A DNA stretch of 23,920 nucleotides, taken from the NCBI GenBank assembly GCA_001017865.1, contig LATQ01000001.1, positions 1,105,027-1,128,946 on the forward strand. Direction: 5' to 3'. Both the position numbers and the translations under genes were made by a program. Below, piece by piece: positions 6,450 to 15,255 of the stretch. A model generated the notes under the pieces. That model did not search any database, had not been told where the DNA came from, and saw nothing but the letters and a program-made list of their open reading frames with translations. This stretch comes from Rhodococcus sp. IITR03 (GTDB taxonomy: Bacteria; Actinomycetota; Actinomycetes; Mycobacteriales; Mycobacteriaceae). Within the stretch, counting starts at the first letter, position 1. Every line of letters begins with the position of its first letter.

Positions 6450-7586
6450 TCACATTCCGGCGATCTCCACGAGCTCGTAGTCCTTCACGCCACCGGCGAG
6501 CACCCGCAGGTGGTCGTCCATGGTGCCGAGGGTGTGCTCGATCGCGGTCAGGCGGCTCAGGTAGTGGCCGATGGAGTGCTCGGCGGTGACACCGATACCG
6601 CCGTGCATCTGCACGGACTCCTGGCCGATCTTCCGAGCGGACCGGCCGACCTGCAGCTTGGCGCGCGAGGCGATGGTCGGGTCGACGATGCCGTCGGCGA
6701 GGGCCATGGTCGCGTACAGGCTCATGCTCGACGCCAGCTCGTACAGCACGTACATGTCGGCCGCGCGGTGGGTGAGCGCCTGGAACATCGACAGCGGCAC
6801 ACCGAACTGCTTGCGCTGCTTGAGATAGCCCGTCGTCAGCTGCACCGAGGAGTCGAGGGCACCGACCGCCTCGGCGCACAGTGCCGCCTGTGCGTGCACC
6901 TGCGCCGCGGTGATGGCGGCGGACGCGTCGGCCGCCTCACCGAGCGGGGTGGCCGCGACGTCGTCAAGTACGAGCTGCGCACCGCGACGCTCGTCGTGGG
7001 TGCGGTACGGCGTGCGGACCAGACCGTCGGCCGATGCGTCGACGACGAACAGTCCGACGCCACCCTCCGGGAGCTTCGCGGAGACGATGAAGGTGTCGGC
7101 GCAATCACCGTGCAGCACAGGGTTCTTGCGACCGGAGACGGTCCAGGAGTCGCCGTCGCGCGCCGCGGTGGTGGCCACCTCGGTGTGCGGCCAGCGGCTG
7201 CCCGGCTCGTCGTGCGCGAACGCGAGGAGCACGGTGCCCTCGGACAGCCGCGGCAGGATGTCGGAGCGCTGCGCGTCGGTACCGACCTCTGCGACGAGCC
7301 GACCGGGCAGGTAGACGCAGTCGAGCACGGGCTCGGGTGCAAGGGCGCGGCCGATCTCGGTCATGACGGCCATGACCTCCACGGGCCCGGCTCCCATGCC
7401 GCCGTGTTCCTCCGTGAAGGGCAGGCCGAGCACGCCGAGTTCGGCAAGCTGCTTCCACACGTCGCGATTCCAGCCCAGGTCACTTTCGGCCACCCGGTTG
7501 CGCGACTCGACGTCGTACGCGCCGGAGAGCAGGTCGCGGACGGTCGCGCGGAGCATGTCCTGTTCGGTGTCGAGTTCGAAATTCAT
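6450..7586 (-). CDS. Acyl-CoA dehydrogenase, PimD-like small subunit lacking the catalytic Glu
   Basis: Intact 378-residue frame with the acyl-CoA dehydrogenase fold: an N-terminal helical domain (WNRDVWKQLAELGVLGLPF), a middle beta domain (LLAFAHDEPGSRW) and a C-terminal FAD domain (YLKQRKQFGVPLSMFQ, QMHGGIGVTAEHSIGHYLSR). Length and motifs resemble the small subunit of pimeloyl-CoA dehydrogenase-type pairs (PimD). By my alignment, neither usual base position holds glutamate. The YEGT-type site reads TLGT, and the alternative site (NER in the partner) falls within VHAQAALCAEAVG with no aligned Glu. This fits a subunit that supplies FAD contacts in an alpha2beta2 enzyme. It starts 10 bases after the partner gene, so the two are coupled. 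The substrate is unknown. Confidence 0.85.
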   Translation of the reverse strand: MNFELDTEQDMLRATVRDLLSGAYDVESRNRVAESDLGWNRDVWKQLAELGVLGLPFTEEHGGMGAGPVEVMAVMTEIGRALAPEPVLDCVYLPGRLVAEVGTDAQRSDILPRLSEGTVLLAFAHDEPGSRWPHTEVATTAARDGDSWTVSGRKNPVLHGDCADTFIVSAKLPEGGVGLFVVDASADGLVRTPYRTHDERRGAQLVLDDVAATPLGEAADASAAITAAQVHAQAALCAEAVGALDSSVQLTTGYLKQRKQFGVPLSMFQALTHRAADMYVLYELASSMSLYATMALADGIVDPTIASRAKLQVGRSARKIGQESVQMHGGIGVTAEHSIGHYLSRLTAIEHTLGTMDDHLRVLAGGVKDYELVEIAGM

Positions 7587-7596
7587 GTCCGGGGCC

Positions 7597-8765
7597 TCAC
7601 AGTCCGAGAATCGAGGAAGCGATGATCGAACGCTGTACCTCGTTCGACCCGCCGTAGATGGTGACCTTGCGGTTGTTGAGGTAGGTCGGCATCGTCAGCT
7701 GCGCCCAGTCGGGCGAGTCGATACCGGCCTCGCCGGCGGGCAGCGAATCGGGGCCGGCGATGTCGACGAGCAGTTCGGTCGCGGCCTGCTGCAACTCGGA
7801 GCCGCGCATCTTGAGCAGCGACGATGCCGGGTTGGGCTTGCCGTCGGCCGAGCCGGCGACGACGCGCAACTGGGTGAGCTCGAGAGCGAGCAGCTCGTTC
7901 TCGAGTTCGGCCAGGCGTGCCGCGAAGATCGGGTCGTCGAGCAGCGAGCCGCTGCCGTAGCGGGTCTCGGCCGCGAGGGACTTCGCCCGCGCGAGCTTGA
8001 CCTTGGTGGCGCCGACCCGGGCGATGCCGGTGCGCTCGTTGCCGAGCAGGAACTTCGCCTGAGTCCAGCCGGTGTTCTCCTCACCGACGAGGTTCTCGGC
8101 GGGAACGCGCACGTCCTCGAAGAAGACCTCGTTGACCTCGTAGCCACCGTCGATCAGCTTGATCGGACGGCGGGTGACGCCCGGGGTGTCCATCGGGAAG
8201 AGCAGCATCGAGATGCCGGCCTGCTTCTTCGCGTTCGGATCGGTGCGGACGAGGCAGAAGATCCAGTCGGCGTGCTGCGCGAGCGTCGTCCACGTCTTCT
8301 GCCGTTGACGATGTAGTCGTCACCGTCGCGGACGGCGCGGGTCTTGAGGGACGCGAGGTCGGAGCCGGCCTCGGGCTCGGAGAATCCCTGGCACCACCAG
8401 ATGTCGAGGTTCGCGGTGGCGGGGAGGAAGCGTTCCTTCATCTCCTGCGAACCGAACTGCGCGATGACCGGGCCGATCATGGAGGCGTTGAACGGCAGCG
8501 GGTCGGGCACCGACGCGAGCTGCAGCTCGCTGAGCCAGATGTTGCGCTGCATCGGCGTCCAGTCCTGACCGCCCCATTCGACGGGCCAGTTGGGAACGGC
8601 GAGGCCGCGCGAATGCAGGATGCGCTGGACAGCGACGTAGTCGTCCTTGCCCAGCGGGGTGCCGGAGGCGGTCTTCGCACGCACTTCGGCGGGGATCTCG
8701 GTGGTGAAGAAGGTGCGCAGTTCGTCGCGGAACGCACGCTCCTCCTCGGTGAGCTTCAGGTTCAT
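7597..8765 (-). CDS. Acyl-CoA dehydrogenase, PimC-like large subunit (frameshifted)
   Basis: The N-terminal part (MNLKLTEEERAFRDELRTFF to DDYIVNG) and the C-terminal part (TWTTLAQHADW to IIASSILGL) join if one base is restored at about 8301 (GGCCAGAAG expected for GGCAGAAG), giving about 389 residues. Motifs include WWCQGFSEPEAGSDLASLKT (substrate/FAD domain), EVNEVFFEDVRVP, KFLLGNERTGIARVG and YGGSNEVQRSIIA. The Glu of GNER aligns with the base used by isovaleryl-CoA and FadE26-type dehydrogenases. It resembles pimeloyl-CoA dehydrogenase large subunits (PimC). Together with the downstream gene it probably forms a heteromeric acyl-CoA dehydrogenase, likely controlled by the divergent TetR gene. 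Its substrate cannot be read from the sequence. Confidence 0.85.
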
Positions 8766-8816
8766 GGAGGGGCCTTCCAGGGATGCCGGCGCCGTAGCGC
8801 TTCTCGCGATTCCAAA

Positions 8817-8834
8817 CTAACCTTACATTGTTAG
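8817..8834. promoter_or_regulatory. Candidate TetR operator (CTAAC-N8-GTTAG)
   Basis: A perfect 5-bp inverted repeat with an 8-bp spacer (18 bp in all) lies in the 102-bp gap between the divergent acyl-CoA dehydrogenase and TetR genes. It is one of the few AT-rich spots there and contains TACATT, which could serve as a -10 element for the TetR gene. Size and place match operators of autoregulated TetR repressors. Confidence 0.6.
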
Positions 8835-8867
8835 CTCGTCCAGGCCGGGCCGGAAGGAGGACGATGG

Positions 8868-9494
8868 ATGGCGCGCCCGCGCACGCCGCTGCTCAGCCGT
8901 GAACTCATCCGCGACGTCACGCTGCGACTCGTCGACGAGCACGGCCTCGACGCCGTCTCGATGCGTCGGATCGCCGCCGAACTGGGTGTTCGCGCCCCGT
9001 CGCTGTACAGTCACTACGCCACCAAGGAGGAACTCCTCGACGACATCGCCGACGCCATCGGCGAATCGGTCGACGTCAGCGGGTTCGCCGAGGACGACTG
9101 GCAGGAAGCACTCCGACGTTGGGCCCGCACCTACCGGGACGCGCTCGCCGCGCACCCGAACATGGTGCCCTTCCTCGCCGCGAGCCCGGGTACCCGGCCC
9201 GTCTCCCTCCAGGCGTCCGACGCCATCCACGGCGGCCTCACCCGCGCCGGCTGGCCGCCCCGCTTCGCGACGATGATCGGTGCCTCGATCAAGTACATCG
9301 TCATCGGCTCCGCGATCACCTCGTTCGCGGGCGGATTCGACGATCACATCGACACCTACAACGAGCGGTATCCGCATCTGTCGCAGGCGCATCGGCTCCG
9401 CGAGTACGCGGCCGAGATCGACGCCGAGAGCTTCGACCTCGTTCTCGAGTCCTTCCTGCGGGAACTCGGGCGACGATACGAGATGTTGCCTTAA
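8868..9494 (+). CDS. TetR/AcrR-family transcriptional regulator
   Basis: Intact 208-residue frame. The start ATG 8868 lies 7 bases after AAGGAGG; an out-of-frame ATG at 8864 is ignored. Residues about 11-56 form the TetR DNA-binding domain, with the helix-turn-helix at SMRRIAAELGVRAPSLYSHY and the following ATKEELL helix. The C-terminal ligand domain (residues about 75-208) is mostly helical, with hydrophobic stretches such as IGASIKYIVIGSAITSF. Divergence from the acyl-CoA dehydrogenase pair across an 18-bp dyad suggests it represses them and itself, with an acyl-CoA ligand as inducer (inference). The next gene starts 10 bases after its stop. Confidence 0.9.
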   Translation: MARPRTPLLSRELIRDVTLRLVDEHGLDAVSMRRIAAELGVRAPSLYSHYATKEELLDDIADAIGESVDVSGFAEDDWQEALRRWARTYRDALAAHPNMVPFLAASPGTRPVSLQASDAIHGGLTRAGWPPRFATMIGASIKYIVIGSAITSFAGGFDDHIDTYNERYPHLSQAHRLREYAAEIDAESFDLVLESFLRELGRRYEMLP

Positions 9495-9504
9495 CGTGGA
9501 TCCC

Positions 9505-10297
9505 ATGACGCGCCCCCTTCGCATCGGACTCCAACTACAGCCCCAGCAGCAACCCGATTACGGGGTCATCCGCGACACCGTGCTCCGCGCCGAGGATGCC
9601 GGTGCCGACATCGTGTTCAACTGGGACCACTTCTACCCCCTCTACGGCGATCCCGACGGCGCGCACTTCGAATGCTGGACGATGCTCGGCGCATGGCCGA
9701 ACAGACCGAACAGGTGGAGATCGGCGCACTCGTCACCGGCGGCGGGTACCGAAACCCCGATCTGCTCGCCGACATGGCCCGCACCGTCGACCACATCAGC
9801 GGCGGCCGGCTCATCCTCGGCATCGGCGCGGGCTGGTTCGAGCGGGACTACGACGAGTACGGTTACGAATTCGGCACCAAGGCTCCCGGCTCGCCCTGCT
9901 TGCCGAGTACATGCCTCGCATCGTCAACCGACTGGGCAAGCTGAACCCGCAGCCCACCCGGCACATTCCCATCCTCATCGGTGGCGGCGGCCCGAAGAAG
10001 ACACTGCCGATGGTCGCGAAGTACGCCGACATCTGGCACAGCTTCGGTGAGCTGGAGACCCACGCCGAGAAGTCCGGGATCCTCGCGCAGCGCTGCGCCG
10101 AAACCGGTCGTCGCCCCGAGGACATCGAACGCTCCACCTCGTGGCCCGGTGCCGAGGCCGCACCGTCCTATGTCGATCTCGGTATCACGCAGTTCACTGT
10201 GGGTGTCGGTGGTCCCGACTACGACCTCACCGAACTGCGTGAAGCGATCGCATGGCGCGACGAGAACTCCGCACCGCCGCTGACAGGGCTCAGCTGA
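9505..10297 (+). CDS. LLM-class F420-dependent oxidoreductase (frameshifted twice)
   Basis: ATG 9505 begins [20 protein letters not shown], the N-terminal strand of luciferase-like flavin/F420 enzymes. Further blocks are [62 protein letters not shown] and [20 protein letters not shown] with YADIWHSFG, all typical of the actinobacterial F420 LLM family. The frame changes at about 9691-9693 (one base missing before ATGGCCGAA) and at the C run 9885-9887 (one C missing). The repaired protein has about 264 residues. It probably uses reduced or oxidised F420 on an unknown substrate. The 10-base spacing suggests co-transcription with the TetR gene. Confidence 0.85.
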
Positions 10298-10307
10298 TCA
10301 TCGTCAG

Positions 10308-10313
10308 TATCAT
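10308..10313 (+). promoter_or_regulatory. Candidate -10 box (TATCAT) of a near-leaderless promoter
   Basis: TATCAT matches the actinobacterial TANNNT -10 pattern and ends 9 bases before the ATG of the alpha/beta hydrolase gene, which has no clear ribosome binding site. Transcription would start only 2-3 bases before the ATG. Confidence 0.4.
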
Positions 10314-10322
10314 CGGTGGTGC

Positions 10323-11551
10323 ATGTCGAACGCACCATGGTTACCGCCCTGCACCGCCGACGACTGGGACGACGGTCGTCGGCGGCGACGTCTCCGCGAC
10401 ACCCGCACCGGTCATCACTGGGTGCGGTTCGGCCGGTTCCGACGAGTCCTCGCGCGCACGGCCGTCGCGGCGCTCCCGCTCGTCGCCCTGTTCACCCAGT
10501 ACTGGCGTGGGACGTCGCGCCGGTCCGTGAGCGACTCGCTCTCACGCAGCCGCAACTACATCCGATCCACGACGCGGCGCGCGGGAGGACCGCGACACGG
10601 CGGTCGTCGACCTCGTGGGCTGGGCAATCTCGACGCGACCGAGACCGCCACGGCACTGCCCGCACTGAGCGAACTCGGCAGGTGTGGGCGGTCGAGTACG
10701 ACAACAGCGGTCTCGACACCGCCGTCGTCAGCCGGCTGATCCACGAACGTGCGGCATGGTCCGGGATCGAGAACATCGTGCTCACCGGGCACAGTATGGG
10801 TGGGATCATCGCTCTCGAGGTCGCCCAGCACCTGTATCAGGACACCCCACTCGAGGTCACCGGCGTCATTCTGGACTGCACTCCGCTGGACCTGCACGCC
10901 GTCCGGGCCGACGCGCGTGACGCCGGCGAGGACCTGTTGCGTTGGATCGGCTGGCTGCCCGGCGCGCGGGAGAGCCGCAGCATGCGCATGCTCGTCGAGG
11001 TCGTCGCCCGCATGGACCGTTTCGTGCTCCCTTCGGACCGGTGGTACCGCCGTATCGACACCGAAGAGTTGCGCGACGTCGCGGTCGAGGTGCTCAACGA
11101 CAAGATCTTCTCCACCGACGCCGCGAGCAACGGGCTGATCGAGTCGCAGTTCCGGGCGATCGTCGCCTCCGGTGCGATCGACAACCTGCGGGCGCTCGCC
11201 GACGAACGCGACGACAAGATCCGTCCCGCCATAGCGTTCCTCCGGCCACGGAATGCCATGGCCGACAACGTCGTCGACGTCGAGTACAGCCACCGCATCC
11301 TGATCGACCAGTCCGGCGGTGTCGACGGCACGCTGCTGGTGTCGAAACTCGATCGCACCGGACACGCCAATCCCATCCAGGCCCCTGCGGAATACAACAC
11401 GGCGATCACGAACCGGGTGGTGCCCTTCGTCGACGGCAGGCCCGGCCGGGTCGAGGACGACGAGGAGGCGCCACCGGACGACGAGTTCTTCGATGACGAC
11501 CGTCCCGAGGTCCGGCCGATCGTGGATCTCGACCGCATCGCTCCGGGCTGA
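10323..11551 (+). CDS. Alpha/beta hydrolase with N-terminal membrane segment (frameshifted three times)
   Basis: The N-terminus (frame of ATG 10323) has a basic stretch followed by a hydrophobic segment, VLARTAVAALPLVALF, a likely membrane anchor or signal. The catalytic part includes DTAVVDLVGLGNLDATETAT, LGRVWAVEYDNSGLD and the nucleophile elbow GHSMGG (Ser nucleophile, about 10788-10805). The downstream DRTGHANP is a likely site for the catalytic His. Frame changes lie at about 10580-10585 (CG dinucleotide probably lost), 10617-10619 and 10681-10682 (one G lost at each). Repaired length is about 410 residues. The acidic C-terminus (VEDDEEAPPDDEFFDDD) is notable. Substrate is unknown; esterase or lipase activity is a family inference. 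Confidence 0.75.
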
Positions 11552-11592
11552 CCTCGGCCCGTTCTGTGACCGCCGTCTCACGGCCGCCGAAT

Positions 11593-11610
11593 GCTCATCG
11601 GGTGTTCACC
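11593..11610 (+). promoter_or_regulatory. PHO-box-like direct repeat upstream of the phoX-type gene
   Basis: GCTCATC (11593-11599) and GTTCACC (11604-11610) start 11 bp apart and share 5 of 7 bases. GTTCACC in 11-bp direct repeats is the core of actinobacterial PhoP and RegX3 binding sites. The repeat is about 70 bp upstream of a PhoX-family gene, where phosphate control would be expected. The first unit is degenerate, so this is a candidate only. Confidence 0.45.
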
Positions 11611-11680
11611 TTCTCGTTCCGTCCGACTCGCCTGACGCTCCTACGGTTCCGGCGTCGAACCGATTTCCGAGGAGAACGTT

Positions 11681-13752
11681 GTGGCCCGTAGAGTCCTGCC
11701 CTTGTTCGTCACGCACGACGGCATATCGTCGCGCTCGAACATCACGTGCAAGTACAAGTGCGGGGATGCCTGTTCGCACGCCGTCCCGAACACCTCCCGC
11801 GGTGAATATTTCGGCGACATCGTGCGCGCGGCCGTCTCGCGTCGCGGGGTCCTGCGGGGCGGTGCCTGGCCGTGCTCGCCGTCGGGCGGGTGGCGTTCTG
11901 ACGGCCTGTGCGGACGATTCCGCCGCGGCCGCCGGTAGTGACGCGGGGGCGGCAGGCGATCTCGGGCCGGTGCCCGACGGCACGAACTTCACAGCGGTCG
12001 CGCCGAACACCGATGACGCGGTGACGGTTCCGGAAGGATACGAGAACGACGTCGTCATCCGGTGGGGCGATCCGGTGCTGCCCGATGCACCGGCCTTCGA
12101 CATCGGCAACCAGACGGCGACCGCGCAGGAGAAGCAGTTCGGGTTCAACAACGACTTCGCCGGTCTGCTCCCGGTGGACGGCCGACCCGACACCTACCTG
12201 CTCGTCGTCAATCACGAATACACCACCGAGCCCTTCATGTTCGCCGACTACGACGCGGACGACCCCACCGAGGAACAGGTACGCATCGGCATCGCCGGTC
12301 ACGGACTGTCGGTCGTCCAGGTGAAGGGCGAGACCGGGACCGGCCGCCTGACACCGGAATTCGGCGAGTACAACCGTCGTATCACCGGAACCACCGAGTT
12401 CCTCCTCACCGGTCCGGCCGCGGGCAGCGACCTGCTGAAGACCACCGCCGACCCGACGGGCACGCGGGTCGCGGGGACGTTCAACAACTGCGCCGGCGGC
12501 TCACGCCGTGGGGCACCGTGCTGTCGGGCGAGGAGAACTTCAACCAGTACTTCGCCAACGCCGAGAGTGTGACCGACCCGGTCGTCGCCGAACGTCTCGC
12601 CCGGTACGGACTCGAGGGCGCGGAAACCGAACGGAAGTGGGAACGATTCGACCGGCGCTTCGACATCGCCGCGGAACCCAACGAGGTCAACCGGTTCGGG
12701 TGGATCGTCGAGATCGATCCGTGGGACCCGAATTCGGTGCCCGTCAAGCACACCGCACTGGGACGGTTCAAGCACGAGGCGGCCACCGTCCACATCACCG
12801 ACGACGGCACTGTCGTGTCGTACAGTGGTGACGACGAACGCTTCGACTACATGTACAAGTTCGTCTCGTCGCGGAAGATGCAACCCGGGAACTCGCGAGC
12901 GGCGGTGCGGCACAACATGACCCTGCTCGACGCCGGCACGCTCTATGTCGCGAAGCTCAGTGGCGACCATCCGGACGAGATCGACGGATCCGGAACGCTT
13001 CCCGAGTCCGGCGAGTTCCGCGGCAGCGGCGAGTGGATCCCGCTGCTGCGCGCGAACGAGGACGGCAGCGCCGAGTCGCTGGTCGACGGCATGAGCGCGA
13101 GGGTCGCGGTGTTCACCCGCCTCGCGGGCGACCGGGTGGGGGCGACGAAGATGGATCGCCCCGAGGACTTCGAACCGAATCCGGTCACCGGCAAGGTCTA
13201 CGTCGCACTCACCAACAACACCAAGCGCGGCGTCGACGGCGCCGCCCCGGCCGACGAGGCGAATCCACGCGAGAACAACAAGAACGGTCAGGTCCTCGAG
13301 ATCGACGACGACCACGCGGGTACGTCCTTCACGTGGACGCTGCTGCTCGTGTGCGGGGACCCGAACGAGGCCGACACCTACTTCGGCGGCTTCGACAAGT
13401 CGCAGGTCAGTCCGATCTCGTGCCCCGACAACCTGGCCTTCGATTCGTACGGCAACCTGTGGATCTCCACCGACGGCAATGCACTCGGCTCCAACGACGG
13501 ATTGTTCAGCGTCGTCCTCGACGGACCGCGCCGCGGTGAGACGAAGCAGTTCCTCACCGTGCCGATCGGCGCCGAGACGTGCGGGCCGATCGTGCAGGAC
13601 GGCCGGGTCGTGGTGTGCGTGCAGCATCCCGGGGAGACGGACGACGCGTCGTGGCATCGCCGGCCTCGCACTGGCCCGACGGCGGCGACTCCCAGCCGCG
13701 TCCCGCCGTGGTCGCGGCGTGGAAGTCCGACGGCGGACGTATCGGGGTCTGA
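11681..13752 (+). CDS. PhoX/DUF839-family Tat-exported lipoprotein phosphatase (frameshifted four times)
   Basis: GTG 11681 follows GAGGAG and gives a PhoX-type N-terminus (ARRVLPLFVTHDGISSRSN). Residues 53-60 hold the Tat motif SRRGVLRG, then a hydrophobic stretch ending in LTAC, a lipobox. The mature part has FDIGNQTATAQEKQFGFNND, LLVVNHEYTTEP, NNCAGG-LTPWGTVLSGEENF, GRFKHEAATVH, SYSGDDERFDYMYKFV and NLWISTDGN, all characteristic of PhoX/DUF839 proteins. These are calcium/iron-dependent extracytoplasmic alkaline phosphatases. Frame changes lie at about 11865-11867, 11884-11890, 12500 and 13653-13656, each one base missing. Repaired length is about 691 residues, ending WKSDGGRIGV. It probably releases phosphate from esters at the cell surface under phosphate limitation. 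Confidence 0.87.
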
Positions 13753-13760
13753 CACCTCGG

Positions 13761-13808
13761 GCGTGGTTCCGGTGGCGCTCGCTACGGCGCTCGCTACCGG
13801 AACCACGC
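13761..13808. terminator. Bidirectional hairpin terminator with tandem 12-mer in the loop
   Basis: GCGTGGTTCCGGT (13761-13773) and ACCGGAACCACGC (13796-13808) form a perfect 13-bp stem. The 22-base loop carries most of a tandem repeat, GGCGCTCGCTAC at 13774-13785 and 13786-13797. It fills the gap between the convergent phoX-type and glucosylglycerate hydrolase genes, so it can stop transcription from both sides. No U tract is present, as is usual in actinobacteria. Confidence 0.85.
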
Positions 13809-13813
13809 ACAGG

Positions 13814-15151
13814 TCATCCGAGCCAGTCCAATACCGCTGCGGCGGTCCACGACTGCTGCATGCTGCCGAGCGGGTCGCCGGTGAACGGCTCGTAGTACTC
13901 GGCGAAGGTGCCGTCGCTCGCCTGCCTGAGTCCTTCCGCACGAAGCACGTTCGCGCGTTCGGCCCAGCCGCGACGGGCGAACGCCCACGAGAACAGCCAC
14001 GTCATCACGGGCCACACCGGTCCGCGCCAGTACTCGCGGGGACGGAAGTCGCCCGAGACGGGAGACGTCGACGGCGGTACCGCATAGCGAAGATCCGGAT
14101 GCCCGCAGAACTTCGGCCCTTCGAAGGTGCGCAGCAGCGCCCGCTCGGCCTGCCGGTCGAGGCCACCGCACAGCAGCGGAGCGAACATCGCGAGAGTGTC
14201 GGTGGCGACCCACTTCCCGCTGCGCAGGTCGAAATCCTTCGCCGCGCCCGTCCGCGGATCGGTCGTGGCGATCACGCCCTTCCGGAACCGTTCGGCCCAC
14301 GAATACAGCTCGCGCACATCCGCGTTGGGACGGGAATGCTCCTCACCGATGGTCGCGAGCACCTCGCACGACAGCGAGAACACCGCGCTGACGAAGACGT
14401 CCTCGACCGCGAAGCTCATGGCCTTCGCGAGCACGCCGTCCTCGTAGCGCGCCGTCTTCATCTCCTCGAGCAACCACAGATAACGCGCGTATTCGCGGTC
14501 GGTGGGTCGCTGGGTGGCGTCGGCGACGTGCTCGAGATCCTCGCGATGGAAGGGCGGCACCGGACCGGCGATGACGTTGGCGTACGCCGTATCCCAGCGC
14601 GGGGAGTTGTCCATGCCCGACTCCCACCCGTGGTACAGCGCGATGCGGCCGTTGCCGTCGAGATCGCGCGCGTGCGCGAGCCAGCGGTGCCAGCGCACCA
14701 GATCCGCCCACCGGCGATCCAGGAACTCCTCGGCGACAGCACGTGTCGAGCGGCCGTGCCGTCGCGAATGCTCGAGGATGCGCTGCACGGCGATGGCGTG
14801 CACGGGAGGCTGGGTGATGCCCGAGGTCTGCACCTGCGCCGGTGCGTGCGCGGCCAGCTCGGAGACCGCCCAGCGCGCCGGGCCGGGGAAGTAGCCGTCG
14901 ACACCGTTGGCGAAGACGATGTGCGGGATCATCCCGTTCTTCCACTGCGCCGAGAGCAGGGTGTCGAGTTCGACCACCGCCCGTTCGACACTGAGCGGCG
15001 CGAGCCCCACGGCGACGAACGCCGCATCCCAACTCCACATGTGTGGATAAAGCTTGGGAGCGGCACTCGTCATGGTGCCCAGGTCGTTCCCACGCAACAG
15101 GTACGCCGCGCGTGCGGCGAGCTGTGTGGACGTGAATCCTCGGTCCGGCAT
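13814..15151 (-). CDS. ggh: Glucosylglycerate hydrolase (GH63-type)
   Basis: Intact 445-residue frame from ATG 15151 (MPDRGFTSTQLAARAAYLL); an upstream in-frame start at 15217 would add 22 residues without similarity. Conserved blocks are LYPHMWSWDAAFVAVGL (about 35-50), GYFPGPARWA, ESGMDNSPRWD (Asp181), WRGPVWPVMTWL and AEYYEPFTGDPLG (Glu418). These acids correspond, with an offset of one, to the catalytic Asp182 and Glu419 I recall for the glucosylglycerate hydrolase of Mycolicibacterium hassiacum, and the length agrees. The enzyme hydrolyses glucosylglycerate, a compatible solute built up under nitrogen limitation, to glucose and glycerate in the cytoplasm. A terminator separates it from ssuD upstream, so it probably has its own promoter. 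Confidence 0.85.
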   Translation of the reverse strand: MPDRGFTSTQLAARAAYLLRGNDLGTMTSAAPKLYPHMWSWDAAFVAVGLAPLSVERAVVELDTLLSAQWKNGMIPHIVFANGVDGYFPGPARWAVSELAAHAPAQVQTSGITQPPVHAIAVQRILEHSRRHGRSTRAVAEEFLDRRWADLVRWHRWLAHARDLDGNGRIALYHGWESGMDNSPRWDTAYANVIAGPVPPFHREDLEHVADATQRPTDREYARYLWLLEEMKTARYEDGVLAKAMSFAVEDVFVSAVFSLSCEVLATIGEEHSRPNADVRELYSWAERFRKGVIATTDPRTGAAKDFDLRSGKWVATDTLAMFAPLLCGGLDRQAERALLRTFEGPKFCGHPDLRYAVPPSTSPVSGDFRPREYWRGPVWPVMTWLFSWAFARRGWAERANVLRAEGLRQASDGTFAEYYEPFTGDPLGSMQQSWTAAAVLDWLG

Positions 15152-15204
15152 GGCCCCATTCTCTGTGCTGCGGACGGATCCGCACGACGAGGGCCGCAGC
15201 TGTA

Positions 15205-15235
15205 ACAGCGCCGACACATTTCGTGCCGGCGCTGT
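15205..15235 (-). terminator. Hairpin terminator after ssuD
   Basis: ACAGCGCCG (15205-15213) and CGGCGCTGT (15227-15235) form a 9-bp stem. Inside, after one mismatch, CAC and GTG add three pairs around the loop ATTTC. It lies about 20 bases beyond the ssuD stop on the minus strand and upstream of the glucosylglycerate hydrolase gene. It should end the ssuD transcript. Confidence 0.75.
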
Positions 15236-15255
15236 GTCGAGCTGACGGATGGTGG

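Noticed and set aside
12062..15205. A 1047-codon open frame on the plus strand
   Set aside because: Its middle part is the true PhoX-type frame. After about 13655 it leaves the PhoX frame, crosses the terminator and reads antisense through the glucosylglycerate hydrolase gene, where it has no family motifs. Long antisense frames are common at this GC content.
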